Counted from the first letter of the stretch, positions 1 through 6,199 are shown. The stretch is DNA of 7,627 nucleotides from an uncultured Actinomycetes bacterium (GCA_903918595.1 CAIXFB010000116.1:1-7627); one strand, 5' to 3'. The notes: a model not told the origin generated them from the sequence alone. Translations and numbers: made by a program.

Positions 1-621
1 GACTCGGTGCAGCGAGTCCAAGGGCAACTTTCCACCTTCAATGCAGTTCTTGAGGACCCCGCTCCCCTGACCGAGCAATACGCGAATGCCTTACTCCGTG
101 CAGAGTCAGCTGCGTGGCGAACCCAACCGGTCATGGGCAAGCTGCTCGTCGACTCTGTCCGGATTGGTCTCACTGATCAGATTGCCCAGGTCCGGGTCCT
201 CTCTGAAGGCACCATCACTCTTTCTGGTGACTCGGGAAGGGTGCCGGTCACGATTGCAAATGATCTTGACCGCGCAGTGACTGTGGGAGTGCAACTACGT
301 TCGTCTCCTTCGGTGCGCTTGGAGTCCGCACCACTCTCGGGTATTCGAATTGAACCCGGCCGGTTGGCGAGCGTTGAACTCGATGCCCGGGTGATCGGTA
401 GCCAGGAATTGGCTGTCGGAGTGCAGCTGCTCACCCCGGATGGCGACGATTTTGGTGAGCCAGCTCAGATCACAATCGCGTCAACCGCTTACGCTCGAGC
501 GGCTGCTTGGGTTGTTGCCTTTGCATTCCTAGCCATCGTCATTTTTGTGGTGGTGGGCGTGACACGTCGAATTCGGGCCGCGCGGAAGCCCTACTCTGAC
601 GCTAACTCTGACACGGTGTGA
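1..621 (+). CDS. DUF6049-like membrane-anchored protein, C-terminal part (5' end outside window)
   Basis: The reading frame is open from base 1, so the gene begins upstream and only the last 206 residues are visible. They show a helical-looking stretch (about 1-50), then a beta-rich Ig-like region (about 65-160) with a PVTIAND strand and the phrase LTPDGDDFGEPAQ. A transmembrane helix at about 167-188 follows, then a short basic tail (TRRIRAARK). This matches the C-terminal end of the Rv3909/DUF6049 family: large exported proteins, function unknown, held in the membrane by one C-terminal helix with most of the chain outside. Position agrees: Rv3909 also lies directly upstream of mviN. The TGA stop shares GTGA with the murJ start, which indicates translational coupling. 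Its partnership with MurJ in envelope assembly is inferred only from conserved order. The family call rests on pattern and synteny, without a search. Confidence 0.72.
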   Translation, partial: DSVQRVQGQLSTFNAVLEDPAPLTEQYANALLRAESAAWRTQPVMGKLLVDSVRIGLTDQIAQVRVLSEGTITLSGDSGRVPVTIANDLDRAVTVGVQLRSSPSVRLESAPLSGIRIEPGRLASVELDARVIGSQELAVGVQLLTPDGDDFGEPAQITIASTAYARAAAWVVAFAFLAIVIFVVVGVTRRIRAARKPYSDANSDTV

Positions 622-2312
622 CAGTGACTCATCCAGTCCAGGGAACTGACGGCGACGGTGGCACCAGGGGCCTTGCTGCCCCTAGTGCCGTGATGGCCAG
701 TGGAACGATCGTTTCGCGGGTTACCGGCATCCTGCGCGACGTTGCCATGACCGCCGCACTGGGCTTCTATCTGGTCTCCGACGCGTACTCACTGGGCAAT
801 GCGTTGCCAACCGTTGTCTACATCTTGGTCATCGGCGGTGCGCTGAACGCGGTTTTCATTCCCCAGTTAGTGCGTCGGATGAAAGAGGACAGCGACGGCG
901 GAAAAGCCTACGCCGACCGGCTCTTAACCTTCGTGGGAATAACGCTGGTTGCGATGTCGATCATCGCTGTGCTTGCAGCCCCGTTGATCGTCGATCTCTA
1001 TACCCCGGCTGATTACCCGCAATCTGACTTCGATCTCGCCGTGGCGTTTGCCCGGTTGTGTCTGCCACAAATCCTGTTCTACGGCGTCTACACGATGCTC
1101 GGACAAGTCCTCAATGCACGCGGCCACTTCGGTGTTCCGATGTTTGCACCCATCGCGAACAACATCATCGCCATTGCCACCTTCCTGCTGTTCATCGCAG
1201 TGGCCGGAACTTCCGCTGCTGCTGACGGCGTTCTCACAACAGATCAGGTGTTGATCCTTGGAATCGGCACCACTCTCGGAGTGGTGGTGCAGGGGCTCAT
1301 CTTGATTCCAGTCCTGATGCGCTCGGGGTACTCGTATCGCCCGCGTTTCGATTTCCGACATGGCGGGCTGGGAAAAGCCGGCGGTCTCGCGGCATGGACC
1401 ATCGCCCTGGTGCTGATCAACCAGGCGGTGTACGTGGTCATCACCAGACTCGCAACCCAGGCCAACGTCGATGCATTGGCAGCAGGTGCGGTTGCAGCAG
1501 GGCTCACCACGTATCAAAAAGCGCACTTGGTGTTCATGCTCCCGCACAGCGTGATCACAGTCTCCGTGGTGACCGCGTTACTGCCTGCATTGAGCAGATA
1601 CGCGCACGACGGTAACCGGAAGCGGGTGGGTGCTGACATCGCCTCCACCATGCGCGTCGTGAGCACACTGGTTGCTCCGATTGCATCGGTTCTGTTTGTG
1701 ATCGGTGCATCAGTAGCGGTGCTGCTCTTCGGCTATGGGGCGGCGACTGAAGAGCAAGCATCTCTGATGGGTCAAGTTGTTTCAGTCTTCATGCTCGGTC
1801 TGCTTCCGTTCACCTTGTTCTATGTGTTACTTCGCGGCTTTTACGCTCTCGAAGACACCCGCACACCGTTTTTCATCACAGTCGCTTTCTCAGCAGTTCT
1901 TCTTGTGTGTGTCTACCCGTTGTTCTACTTTGCCGCCGCCGGTGGTGTGCAAATAGCCTCGATCGCACTGAGTTATTCCATCTCCTACTGGGTTGGTCTT
2001 GTTATTGCGTGGTGGATTCTGTCGCGACGCTTGGGTGGTTTGGAGTCAAAGCACACTGCGTGGACTCTCGCGAAACTTATGCTCGTCTCGATTATCTCGA
2101 TCATTTTCATGGTCGGCACCCAACTGTTACTCGTCACCTACGTCTTCGAACCGGGTCTGGCAGATAAACCTGCGGTACTGATTCGGGTGATCGTGATCTC
2201 GATCGTCGGCTTTGGTGTCTTCTTCTGGTTCGCTTGGTTGTTCAAGGTGAGTGAGATTTCATCTATCGTGCGAATCGTGACCAGTCGGCTGGGGAAGAAG
2301 AGTGCGTCATGA
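618..2312 (+). CDS. murJ: MurJ/MviN lipid II flippase
   Basis: A 564-residue polytopic membrane protein, hydrophobic almost throughout, as expected for the 14-helix MurJ fold of the MOP superfamily. MurJ moves lipid II from the inner to the outer face of the cytoplasmic membrane for peptidoglycan synthesis. The N-terminal signature is clear: SRVTGILRD gives R34 and R40 at the places of the essential E. coli R18 and R24, and SDAY gives D55 at the place of D39. The next E. coli arginine pair is replaced by Y68-I69 in LPTVVYILVIGGALN, resembling the mycobacterial protein. The chosen GTG start overlaps the upstream stop (GTGA). No Shine-Dalgarno precedes it, so it probably depends on coupling; GTG 624 and ATG 693 are less likely alternatives. 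The protein ends soon after the last helix with a short basic tail, so the kinase-like part fused to mycobacterial MviN is absent and encoded by the next gene. Confidence 0.95.
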   Translation: MTVTHPVQGTDGDGGTRGLAAPSAVMASGTIVSRVTGILRDVAMTAALGFYLVSDAYSLGNALPTVVYILVIGGALNAVFIPQLVRRMKEDSDGGKAYADRLLTFVGITLVAMSIIAVLAAPLIVDLYTPADYPQSDFDLAVAFARLCLPQILFYGVYTMLGQVLNARGHFGVPMFAPIANNIIAIATFLLFIAVAGTSAAADGVLTTDQVLILGIGTTLGVVVQGLILIPVLMRSGYSYRPRFDFRHGGLGKAGGLAAWTIALVLINQAVYVVITRLATQANVDALAAGAVAAGLTTYQKAHLVFMLPHSVITVSVVTALLPALSRYAHDGNRKRVGADIASTMRVVSTLVAPIASVLFVIGASVAVLLFGYGAATEEQASLMGQVVSVFMLGLLPFTLFYVLLRGFYALEDTRTPFFITVAFSAVLLVCVYPLFYFAAAGGVQIASIALSYSISYWVGLVIAWWILSRRLGGLESKHTAWTLAKLMLVSIISIIFMVGTQLLLVTYVFEPGLADKPAVLIRVIVISIVGFGVFFWFAWLFKVSEISSIVRIVTSRLGKKSAS

Positions 2313-2325
2313 AGATGAGCCAGCA

Positions 2326-3909
2326 ATGAACGTTATTTCCGGCAGGTACACACTCGTTGACCTCATCGACGTGCGATCACCAGAATCCACGGACGCCACT
2401 GGGTTTCGTCAATTCGCCGTCGAAACCTGGCGGGGCGATGACACCACACTGCACCGAAGTGTGCTGCTTCGCATACTGCGCTCAGACGATGCGCGGGTGC
2501 CTGCCGTCCTAGGCGCTGCGCGTGCAGCTGCTGGAATTGATGATCGTCGACTACTGCGTGTTCTCGATGTGGTGGACGTGCCAGCGGATAAGGACAAACC
2601 TTCACGGATCGCCGTGATCAGTGAGTGGGCCAACGGACGCACCCTGAATGCGTTGCTCACGCAGCGCGAGGGGCACCCGGTACGAGCAGAAGAGGCGTTG
2701 CTGTGGGTTGGTGAAGTAGCCCGAGCACTCGCGTTTGCCGCCGATCGTGATGTGCACCACGGACGGCTCCGACCATCCAGCGTGATCATGACCGACGCCG
2801 AGGAGGTGCGGGTTCGCGGGCTTTCGGTGGATGCCGCGATATTCGGGCCGATCAGTGCAGGAGGATCCCGCCCGGCGGAAGATGTCGATGGCCTCGGCGG
2901 CCTCGTCTATGCACTCACAACGGGTATGTGGCCGCAAGAAGGGATTGACCCAGCCGTGGTGGGTATCCCTCTCGCCCCCACCAATCGTGATCACGTTCTA
3001 CTGCCATCAGATATTCGTGCAAGCATCCCGCGCCCAGTGGATGATCTCGTTGGCCGTTCTGTTCTTGATGCACCGAGACCTCGAGGTGTATCGCGCATCA
3101 ACGATGCAGCCGGTTTCGCCGCAGCAACAGGAGCGGCCGCTGATTATTTGAGCCCCGTCTCATCAACAACCGCAGTGATCTCACCACCGAGCGCTTTACG
3201 CACGAGCCGAAGCTGGGCGGCACGAATCGCTGGAGGTGCACTTGCACTGGTGGTCGTCGTCTTCATCGGTTGGGTGGGCGTGCAACTGATCAGTGGTGGT
3301 GGTTCCGGGCCAACATCGAACCAGAACGACGATGCAATCGATGAATCAATCCTCACGTCCGAGGCGACCCCGTTCGTCGAGGAATTTTTCGCCACAGGCG
3401 AGTCCTTGTTACCTATCGTTGCCGTTCGCTCGTATGACCCCCTCGCCGACGATGACAACAATGGAAAAACCGACAAGAAGCGCGGCCGCGAAAATGAGGA
3501 GTCCGCGACCTTCGTGATCGATGCGGACGGGACAACCGCCTGGGTCACTGATACGTATGCAAGTCGCGATCTCGATGGGAAGGGTGGCGTTGGCCTCATC
3601 TTTGACATGGGTGAGCCGGTCTCGGTGAGTTCCCTGTCCTTAGGTTTGGTGGGATTTGGCACCGACGTTGACGTGCGGGTCGCAAATGAGATTCAACGAG
3701 ATCCAGACCTGTGGACCGAGGTGGTGGCCATCGACGCCGCCGGGCTATTCACCGACCTTCGCATTGCCCGTCCGGTAGTCGGCAGATACGTCCTCGTGTG
3801 GCTCTCCGGTTTGCCCCGGGTGTCTGGGAATGCCACCGAAGGGCAATATTCGGGCGGGGTGGCGAGTGTGACTCTGCGCGGCACCATCCCTGCTTCCACC
3901 GATGTTTGA
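2326..3909 (+). CDS. Membrane-anchored pseudokinase with extracytoplasmic discoidin-like domain (C-terminal half of MviN)
   Basis: A 527-residue single-pass protein. Residues about 1-265 resemble a Ser/Thr kinase of the PknB type (ISGRYTLVDLI at the start), but key residues are missing: the VAIK lysine is R49 (VLLR), the HRDLKP loop reads HGRLRP so the catalytic Asp is R147, and the DFG site is R164-G-L. It should not phosphorylate. A transmembrane helix spans about 301-322. The outside part has an acidic loop (371-383) and a beta-rich region (about 395-520) resembling a discoidin/F5-8C galactose-binding fold. This is the arrangement of the C-terminal half of mycobacterial MviN, whose phosphorylated pseudokinase domain recruits the FHA protein FhaA to regulate peptidoglycan synthesis; that role is inferred here. 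The start is uncertain: ATG 2326 lies 13 bases after murJ, while GTG 2302 adds eight residues and overlaps murJ by 11 bases; both have weak Shine-Dalgarno sequences. Confidence 0.85.
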   Translation: MNVISGRYTLVDLIDVRSPESTDATGFRQFAVETWRGDDTTLHRSVLLRILRSDDARVPAVLGAARAAAGIDDRRLLRVLDVVDVPADKDKPSRIAVISEWANGRTLNALLTQREGHPVRAEEALLWVGEVARALAFAADRDVHHGRLRPSSVIMTDAEEVRVRGLSVDAAIFGPISAGGSRPAEDVDGLGGLVYALTTGMWPQEGIDPAVVGIPLAPTNRDHVLLPSDIRASIPRPVDDLVGRSVLDAPRPRGVSRINDAAGFAAATGAAADYLSPVSSTTAVISPPSALRTSRSWAARIAGGALALVVVVFIGWVGVQLISGGGSGPTSNQNDDAIDESILTSEATPFVEEFFATGESLLPIVAVRSYDPLADDDNNGKTDKKRGRENEESATFVIDADGTTAWVTDTYASRDLDGKGGVGLIFDMGEPVSVSSLSLGLVGFGTDVDVRVANEIQRDPDLWTEVVAIDAAGLFTDLRIARPVVGRYVLVWLSGLPRVSGNATEGQYSGGVASVTLRGTIPASTDV

Positions 3910-3938
3910 GGTCGCTGCACCGCAATAGGCTTCGGATC

Positions 3939-4571
3939 GTGGTTGACGAGCGCACGGATGCCGAGTTGTTGGCGGCCCATGTCTCTGGTGACCCCCAAGC
4001 TTTCAATACCTTGATCGGCCGGCATCGTGACCGCCTCTGGTCAGTTGCCCTGCGCACCACCTCCGATCCAGAAGAGGCCTCCGACGCGTTGCAAGATGCT
4101 CTGATCTCCGCCTTTCGTCGGGCTGAACAGTTCCGCGGAGATGCCGCTGTGACTACCTGGCTGCACCGAATTGTGGTCAATGCGTGCCTTGATCGACTCC
4201 GGCGCAAGGCTGTCCGGGCAACCACACCATTGCCCGATGGTGACTACGACACCATCACCGCCCCCCAGATTCGCCTCGCCGATCCTCGAGATCATCTAGG
4301 TGAGCGCGAAGTTCAGCTTGCCGTGACCGAGGCGCTCGCTGAGTTGCCCGAGGACCAGCGGATTGCTGTCGTCCTGGTAGATATCGAGGGGTGGTCGATC
4401 GATGAGGCTGCGGCCTATTTGGCGTGCCCTGCCGGCACGGTCAAAAGCCGGTGCTTCCGGGGCCGGGCAAAGCTCGCTGAACGGCTTGAATTTTTACGGA
4501 ACCCTGACGGACCTGAGTCCGTCACACCAAGGCCCAGCAACGGGCCAGAAGGAGGTGATCGACGCCCATGA
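3939..4571 (+). CDS. sigM: ECF-family RNA polymerase sigma factor, SigM type
   Basis: A 210-residue ECF sigma factor with only the two essential regions. Region 2 (about 22-90) contains the EEASDALQDALISAFRR helix and the TTWLHRIVVNACLDRLRR segment that contacts the -10 element. A linker with many Asp and Pro residues follows. Region 4 (about 127-183) contains LPEDQRIAVVLVDIEGWS and the helix-turn-helix ending in GTVKSR, which reads the -35 element. The place between the MviN-type genes and trxB identifies it as the SigM orthologue. GTG 3939 is preferred because the protein then begins just before DAELLAAHVSGDPQAF, the usual ECF start; the frame is open further upstream but that stretch overlaps the pseudokinase and looks non-coding. 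The GTG has almost no Shine-Dalgarno. The last 25 or so residues are a polar tail whose codons also form RNA hairpins. In Corynebacterium glutamicum SigM controls disulfide-stress genes; a similar role here is inferred. Confidence 0.93.
   Translation: MVDERTDAELLAAHVSGDPQAFNTLIGRHRDRLWSVALRTTSDPEEASDALQDALISAFRRAEQFRGDAAVTTWLHRIVVNACLDRLRRKAVRATTPLPDGDYDTITAPQIRLADPRDHLGEREVQLAVTEALAELPEDQRIAVVLVDIEGWSIDEAAAYLACPAGTVKSRCFRGRAKLAERLEFLRNPDGPESVTPRPSNGPEGGDRRP
4505..4524 (+). repeat. Perfect 8-bp hairpin inside the 3' end of the sigma gene
   Basis: TGACGGAC (4505-4512) and GTCCGTCA (4517-4524) are exact reverse complements around the loop CTGA. No run of T follows, so it does not look like a classical terminator. 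It encodes part of the non-conserved tail of the sigma factor and lies 22 bases upstream of the long Shine-Dalgarno of the anti-sigma gene. It may influence mRNA stability or translation at this junction. Confidence 0.6.
4531..4546 (+). repeat. Second GC-rich hairpin directly before the anti-sigma ribosome binding site
   Basis: GGCCC (4531-4535) pairs with GGGCC (4542-4546) around the loop AGCAAC. It is short but all G-C, starts six bases after the preceding hairpin, and its right arm abuts the first base of the extended Shine-Dalgarno. The pair could keep the ribosome binding site exposed as single-stranded RNA, or mark a processing point. Function is inferred. Confidence 0.45.
4547..4560 (+). 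promoter_or_regulatory. Extended Shine-Dalgarno of the anti-sigma gene
   Basis: AGAAGGAGGTGATC contains a 12-base stretch (AAGGAGGTGATC, 4549-4560) fully complementary to the usual bacterial 16S rRNA 3' end (GAUCACCUCCUU). Most genes use only four to six of these bases. It ends seven bases before ATG 4568, although its GGAGG core is 12 bases from the ATG, which is longer than usual. It fixes the start of the anti-sigma gene and contrasts with the almost absent Shine-Dalgarno of the sigma gene. Confidence 0.85.
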
Positions 4572-5425
4572 GCTCCACAGATGACGTTCCAGAACCCGAA
4601 TACCTCGGCGATACGGAAGCCGAAGCCCAGGAATGGGTGATCGAGGCACTTGCTGGTTTGGACTTCTTGGACCCAAACCGGGTTTCGGCTGCGCCTATGC
4701 CCGACGCTGTCTGGGAGCAACTCACCACTGTCCTTGCCCTCGAACAAGCATCCCGCTCTGGTGGCGGTGCCGGTTCAGAAATTCTCTCCTTCCCGGCTGG
4801 TGGCCGCCGCAGGCTCAACCTCACCTCAGGTTTGATCGCAGCGAGTGTTGCGATCCTTGCTGTCGGCATCGCCGTTGTGGCGCTGCGACCCACAGCCACC
4901 ACCGACGTGGTGGCTGGCTCGGCCATCACAAAGTCGAGTGCAGCATCAGACGCAGCGCCGTTCGCGGCGAGCGCTCCTCAAGTTATGCAGGCCGGCTTCG
5001 TACCGCCCGCCCGTGCCATTACTCAGTCGGACATGGCCTATACCCCGGAGAATGTTGTCGGTCAGATCGATTCGATGATCGACAGTTTCGGAATGTCTTC
5101 CCCCATGGAAATGCTCACGATGCAGAGCCCAGTCAGCATGAAAAAAGTGATGCGTACCAGTGGGTTTATGGCAAGTGATGAAAAGTTACGCAACTGCATC
5201 ACCATGCTCACGCAGTCGGATCAGTCTCAGGCACTCATTGTTGATAGAGCGCAATACATGGGTTCTGATGCCGGCGTGATCGTGATCCCAGCGTTCATGG
5301 CCATCGACATCAGTAGTCCACCCCCCAGCAACCTGCCCATCACCCTCGACATTTGGGTTGTCGGTCCCAACTGCGGTGAACAAGACGGTGCAGTCCTGCG
5401 CCGTTTCACCCACACTCTCGACTGA
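4568..5425 (+). CDS. Single-pass membrane anti-sigma factor, partner of the upstream SigM
   Basis: A 285-residue protein with one transmembrane helix (about 86-106) preceded by a GGRRR basic stop, so the first 85 residues are cytoplasmic and the remaining 180 or so are outside. The cytoplasmic part is acidic and contains PMPDAVWEQLTTVLALE, a pattern I associate with actinobacterial anti-SigM proteins; it should hold the sigma factor at the membrane. It has no cysteines, so it is not a zinc (HxxxCxxC) anti-sigma domain. The outer part has a Ser/Ala/Met-rich linker and a C-terminal domain with its only two cysteines, C210 (RNCITML) and C269 (VVGPNCGE), possibly a disulfide. ATGA overlap with the sigma gene and the position equivalent to Rv3912 support the pairing. 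ATG 4568 is well fixed by the long Shine-Dalgarno. The signal that releases the sigma factor is unknown. Confidence 0.82.
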   Translation: MSSTDDVPEPEYLGDTEAEAQEWVIEALAGLDFLDPNRVSAAPMPDAVWEQLTTVLALEQASRSGGGAGSEILSFPAGGRRRLNLTSGLIAASVAILAVGIAVVALRPTATTDVVAGSAITKSSAASDAAPFAASAPQVMQAGFVPPARAITQSDMAYTPENVVGQIDSMIDSFGMSSPMEMLTMQSPVSMKKVMRTSGFMASDEKLRNCITMLTQSDQSQALIVDRAQYMGSDAGVIVIPAFMAIDISSPPPSNLPITLDIWVVGPNCGEQDGAVLRRFTHTLD

Positions 5426-5444
5426 TCACCCAGCCCTGTGATCA
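5423..5444 (+). repeat. Inverted repeat spanning the anti-sigma stop and the start codon of the next gene
   Basis: TGATCAC (5423-5429) and GTGATCA (5438-5444) are perfect reverse complements around an eight-base loop. The left arm begins with the TGA stop of the anti-sigma gene and the right arm begins with the GTG start of the transferase gene. In RNA it would hide that start codon until a ribosome finishing the upstream gene opens it. As DNA it could equally be a small operator. Confidence 0.5.
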
Positions 5445-6088
5445 CAAGATCGACCCTCAACGTTGCACCTGAGGTGTGGATTTCAGCCATCGGTTTCGAT
5501 GAAAGCCTCGACTCAGGCCTCGACGAACTAGCGGTCGAGTTCCTCACCGACACCGAGCAGGCCAGTTTTCGGGACCTTCGTCATCTACACCGTCGTCGTG
5601 AATGGCTCTGCGCACGGATCGCCGGCAAGGAAGCCGCGCAAGAGTGGTGGGCTCGGGAGGGCACCCGCATCAGTGCCAGCGAGGTCACGATCTCATCCCT
5701 CGAGTCCGGGGCGCCCGTCATCACTCCAGCCGGTTTGTCGATCTCTTTGGCCCACACATCAGGACTCGCTGTTGCAGCCGTTGCCGCAGGTCCCGTGGGA
5801 ATCGACGTGGAGCGAGCCGACCGGGCCATGCACGCGCTCCAGCGCAGTTTGTCTAGCGCCGAACAAGGAGACTGCGAACGCCATGGCAGAAGCACTCTCG
5901 AAGTCCTGATGGCAAAGGAGTCGGCCGGGAAAGCACTCGGAATCGGCCTGGCCGGAAACCCCCGACGCTTTTCAGCCGAATTCGACGGATCAGATTGGTG
6001 GATCCAGACCGAACACAACGCCGCACGACCGCTCCGCGTGCGAATTCGGAACCATGGCATGCACTTGATCGCTATCTGCCTGCAGTAG
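5438..6088 (+). CDS. Sfp-type 4'-phosphopantetheinyl transferase
   Basis: A 216-residue protein carrying the superfamily motifs in order. RRREWLCARIAGKEA (about 52-66) is the usual N-terminal helix. SLAHT with H106 lies in the CoA-binding loop. GIDVE (121-125) supplies D123 and E125, and KESAGKALG (160-168) supplies E161 and K165; the acidic residues bind magnesium. Enzymes of this family transfer phosphopantetheine from CoA to a serine of carrier proteins, converting apo-ACP or PCP to the holo form, in the cytoplasm. The length fits the Sfp group and not the shorter AcpS group. GTG 5438 lies 12 bases after the anti-sigma stop without a clear Shine-Dalgarno; GTG 5474, just before WISAIG, is a possible alternative. 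No carrier protein or polyketide/peptide synthase is in view, so the substrate is unknown. This gene is not part of the mycobacterial version of the block. Confidence 0.88.
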   Translation: MITRSTLNVAPEVWISAIGFDESLDSGLDELAVEFLTDTEQASFRDLRHLHRRREWLCARIAGKEAAQEWWAREGTRISASEVTISSLESGAPVITPAGLSISLAHTSGLAVAAVAAGPVGIDVERADRAMHALQRSLSSAEQGDCERHGRSTLEVLMAKESAGKALGIGLAGNPRRFSAEFDGSDWWIQTEHNAARPLRVRIRNHGMHLIAICLQ

Positions 6089-6089
6089 A

Positions 6090-6108
6090 GGGCGGAATAA
6101 TCCCGCCC
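6090..6108 (+). terminator. GC-rich hairpin after the transferase gene, possible terminator or attenuator
   Basis: GGGCGG (6090-6095) pairs with CCGCCC (6103-6108) around a seven-base loop, beginning one base after the TAG stop. No T-run follows, so it is weak evidence for intrinsic termination, although actinobacterial terminators often lack one. It would separate the sigma operon from trxBA. The left arm overlaps the -35 element of the predicted trxB promoter. Confidence 0.35.
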
Positions 6109-6120
6109 GTAGGATCAGTT
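6094..6120 (+). promoter_or_regulatory. SigR/SigH-type (disulfide-stress ECF) promoter for trxB
   Basis: GGAAT at 6094-6098 is followed after 19 bases by GTT at 6118-6120. This matches the actinobacterial disulfide-stress promoter pattern (GGAAT, spacer of 18-19, GTT) known for Streptomyces SigR and mycobacterial SigH, whose classical target is trxBA. Transcription would begin near 6127, giving a leader of about 70 bases before trxB GTG 6200. None of the other GGAAT sites I checked on the + strand of this window is followed by GTT at this spacing. Which sigma factor uses it here is open: a SigR/SigH homologue elsewhere or the SigM encoded upstream. Confidence 0.6.
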
Positions 6121-6130
6121 ACACAGATTG

Positions 6131-6148
6131 GATACCCCACTCGGTATC
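6131..6148 (+). repeat. Hairpin at the predicted 5' end of the trxB leader
   Basis: GATACC (6131-6136) and GGTATC (6143-6148) are perfect reverse complements around a six-base loop. It begins a few bases after the expected transcription start, so it would form a 5' stem-loop that could protect the message, or it could be an operator for a DNA-binding regulator. Confidence 0.4.
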
Positions 6149-6184
6149 AGCACCCGACCTTTGAGCACCAGACCGCAATTACGT

Positions 6185-6192
6185 GAGGAAAG
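6185..6192 (+). promoter_or_regulatory. Ribosome binding site that fixes the trxB start
   Basis: GAGGAAAG lies seven bases before GTG 6200, whose product begins MSEIRNVIIVGSGPAG, the normal TrxB N-terminus. This supports GTG 6200 over the TTG at 6128, which would add 24 atypical residues and start almost at the predicted transcription start. Confidence 0.7.
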
Positions 6193-6199
6193 AAAGACT

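Noticed and set aside
924..1547. 207-codon open frame on the - strand within murJ
   Set aside because: The product is rich in His, Cys, Gln and Arg without any domain pattern, which is typical of an antisense shadow of a membrane-protein gene.
3827..3851. GGAAT upstream of the sigma gene as an autoregulatory promoter
   Set aside because: No GTT occurs at 18-19 bases downstream, so only the -35 half matches. Other GGAAT sites I looked at on the + strand failed in the same way.
3711..3938. N-terminal extension of the sigma factor by 76 residues
   Set aside because: The stretch overlaps the end of the pseudokinase gene, has no sigma-like sequence and reads as basic low-quality peptide. GTG 3939 gives the normal ECF length.
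6128..6199. TTG start giving TrxB a 24-residue extension
   Set aside because: It would lie at the predicted transcription start, has no ribosome binding site and is not found in the TrxB family. GTG 6200 has a good one.
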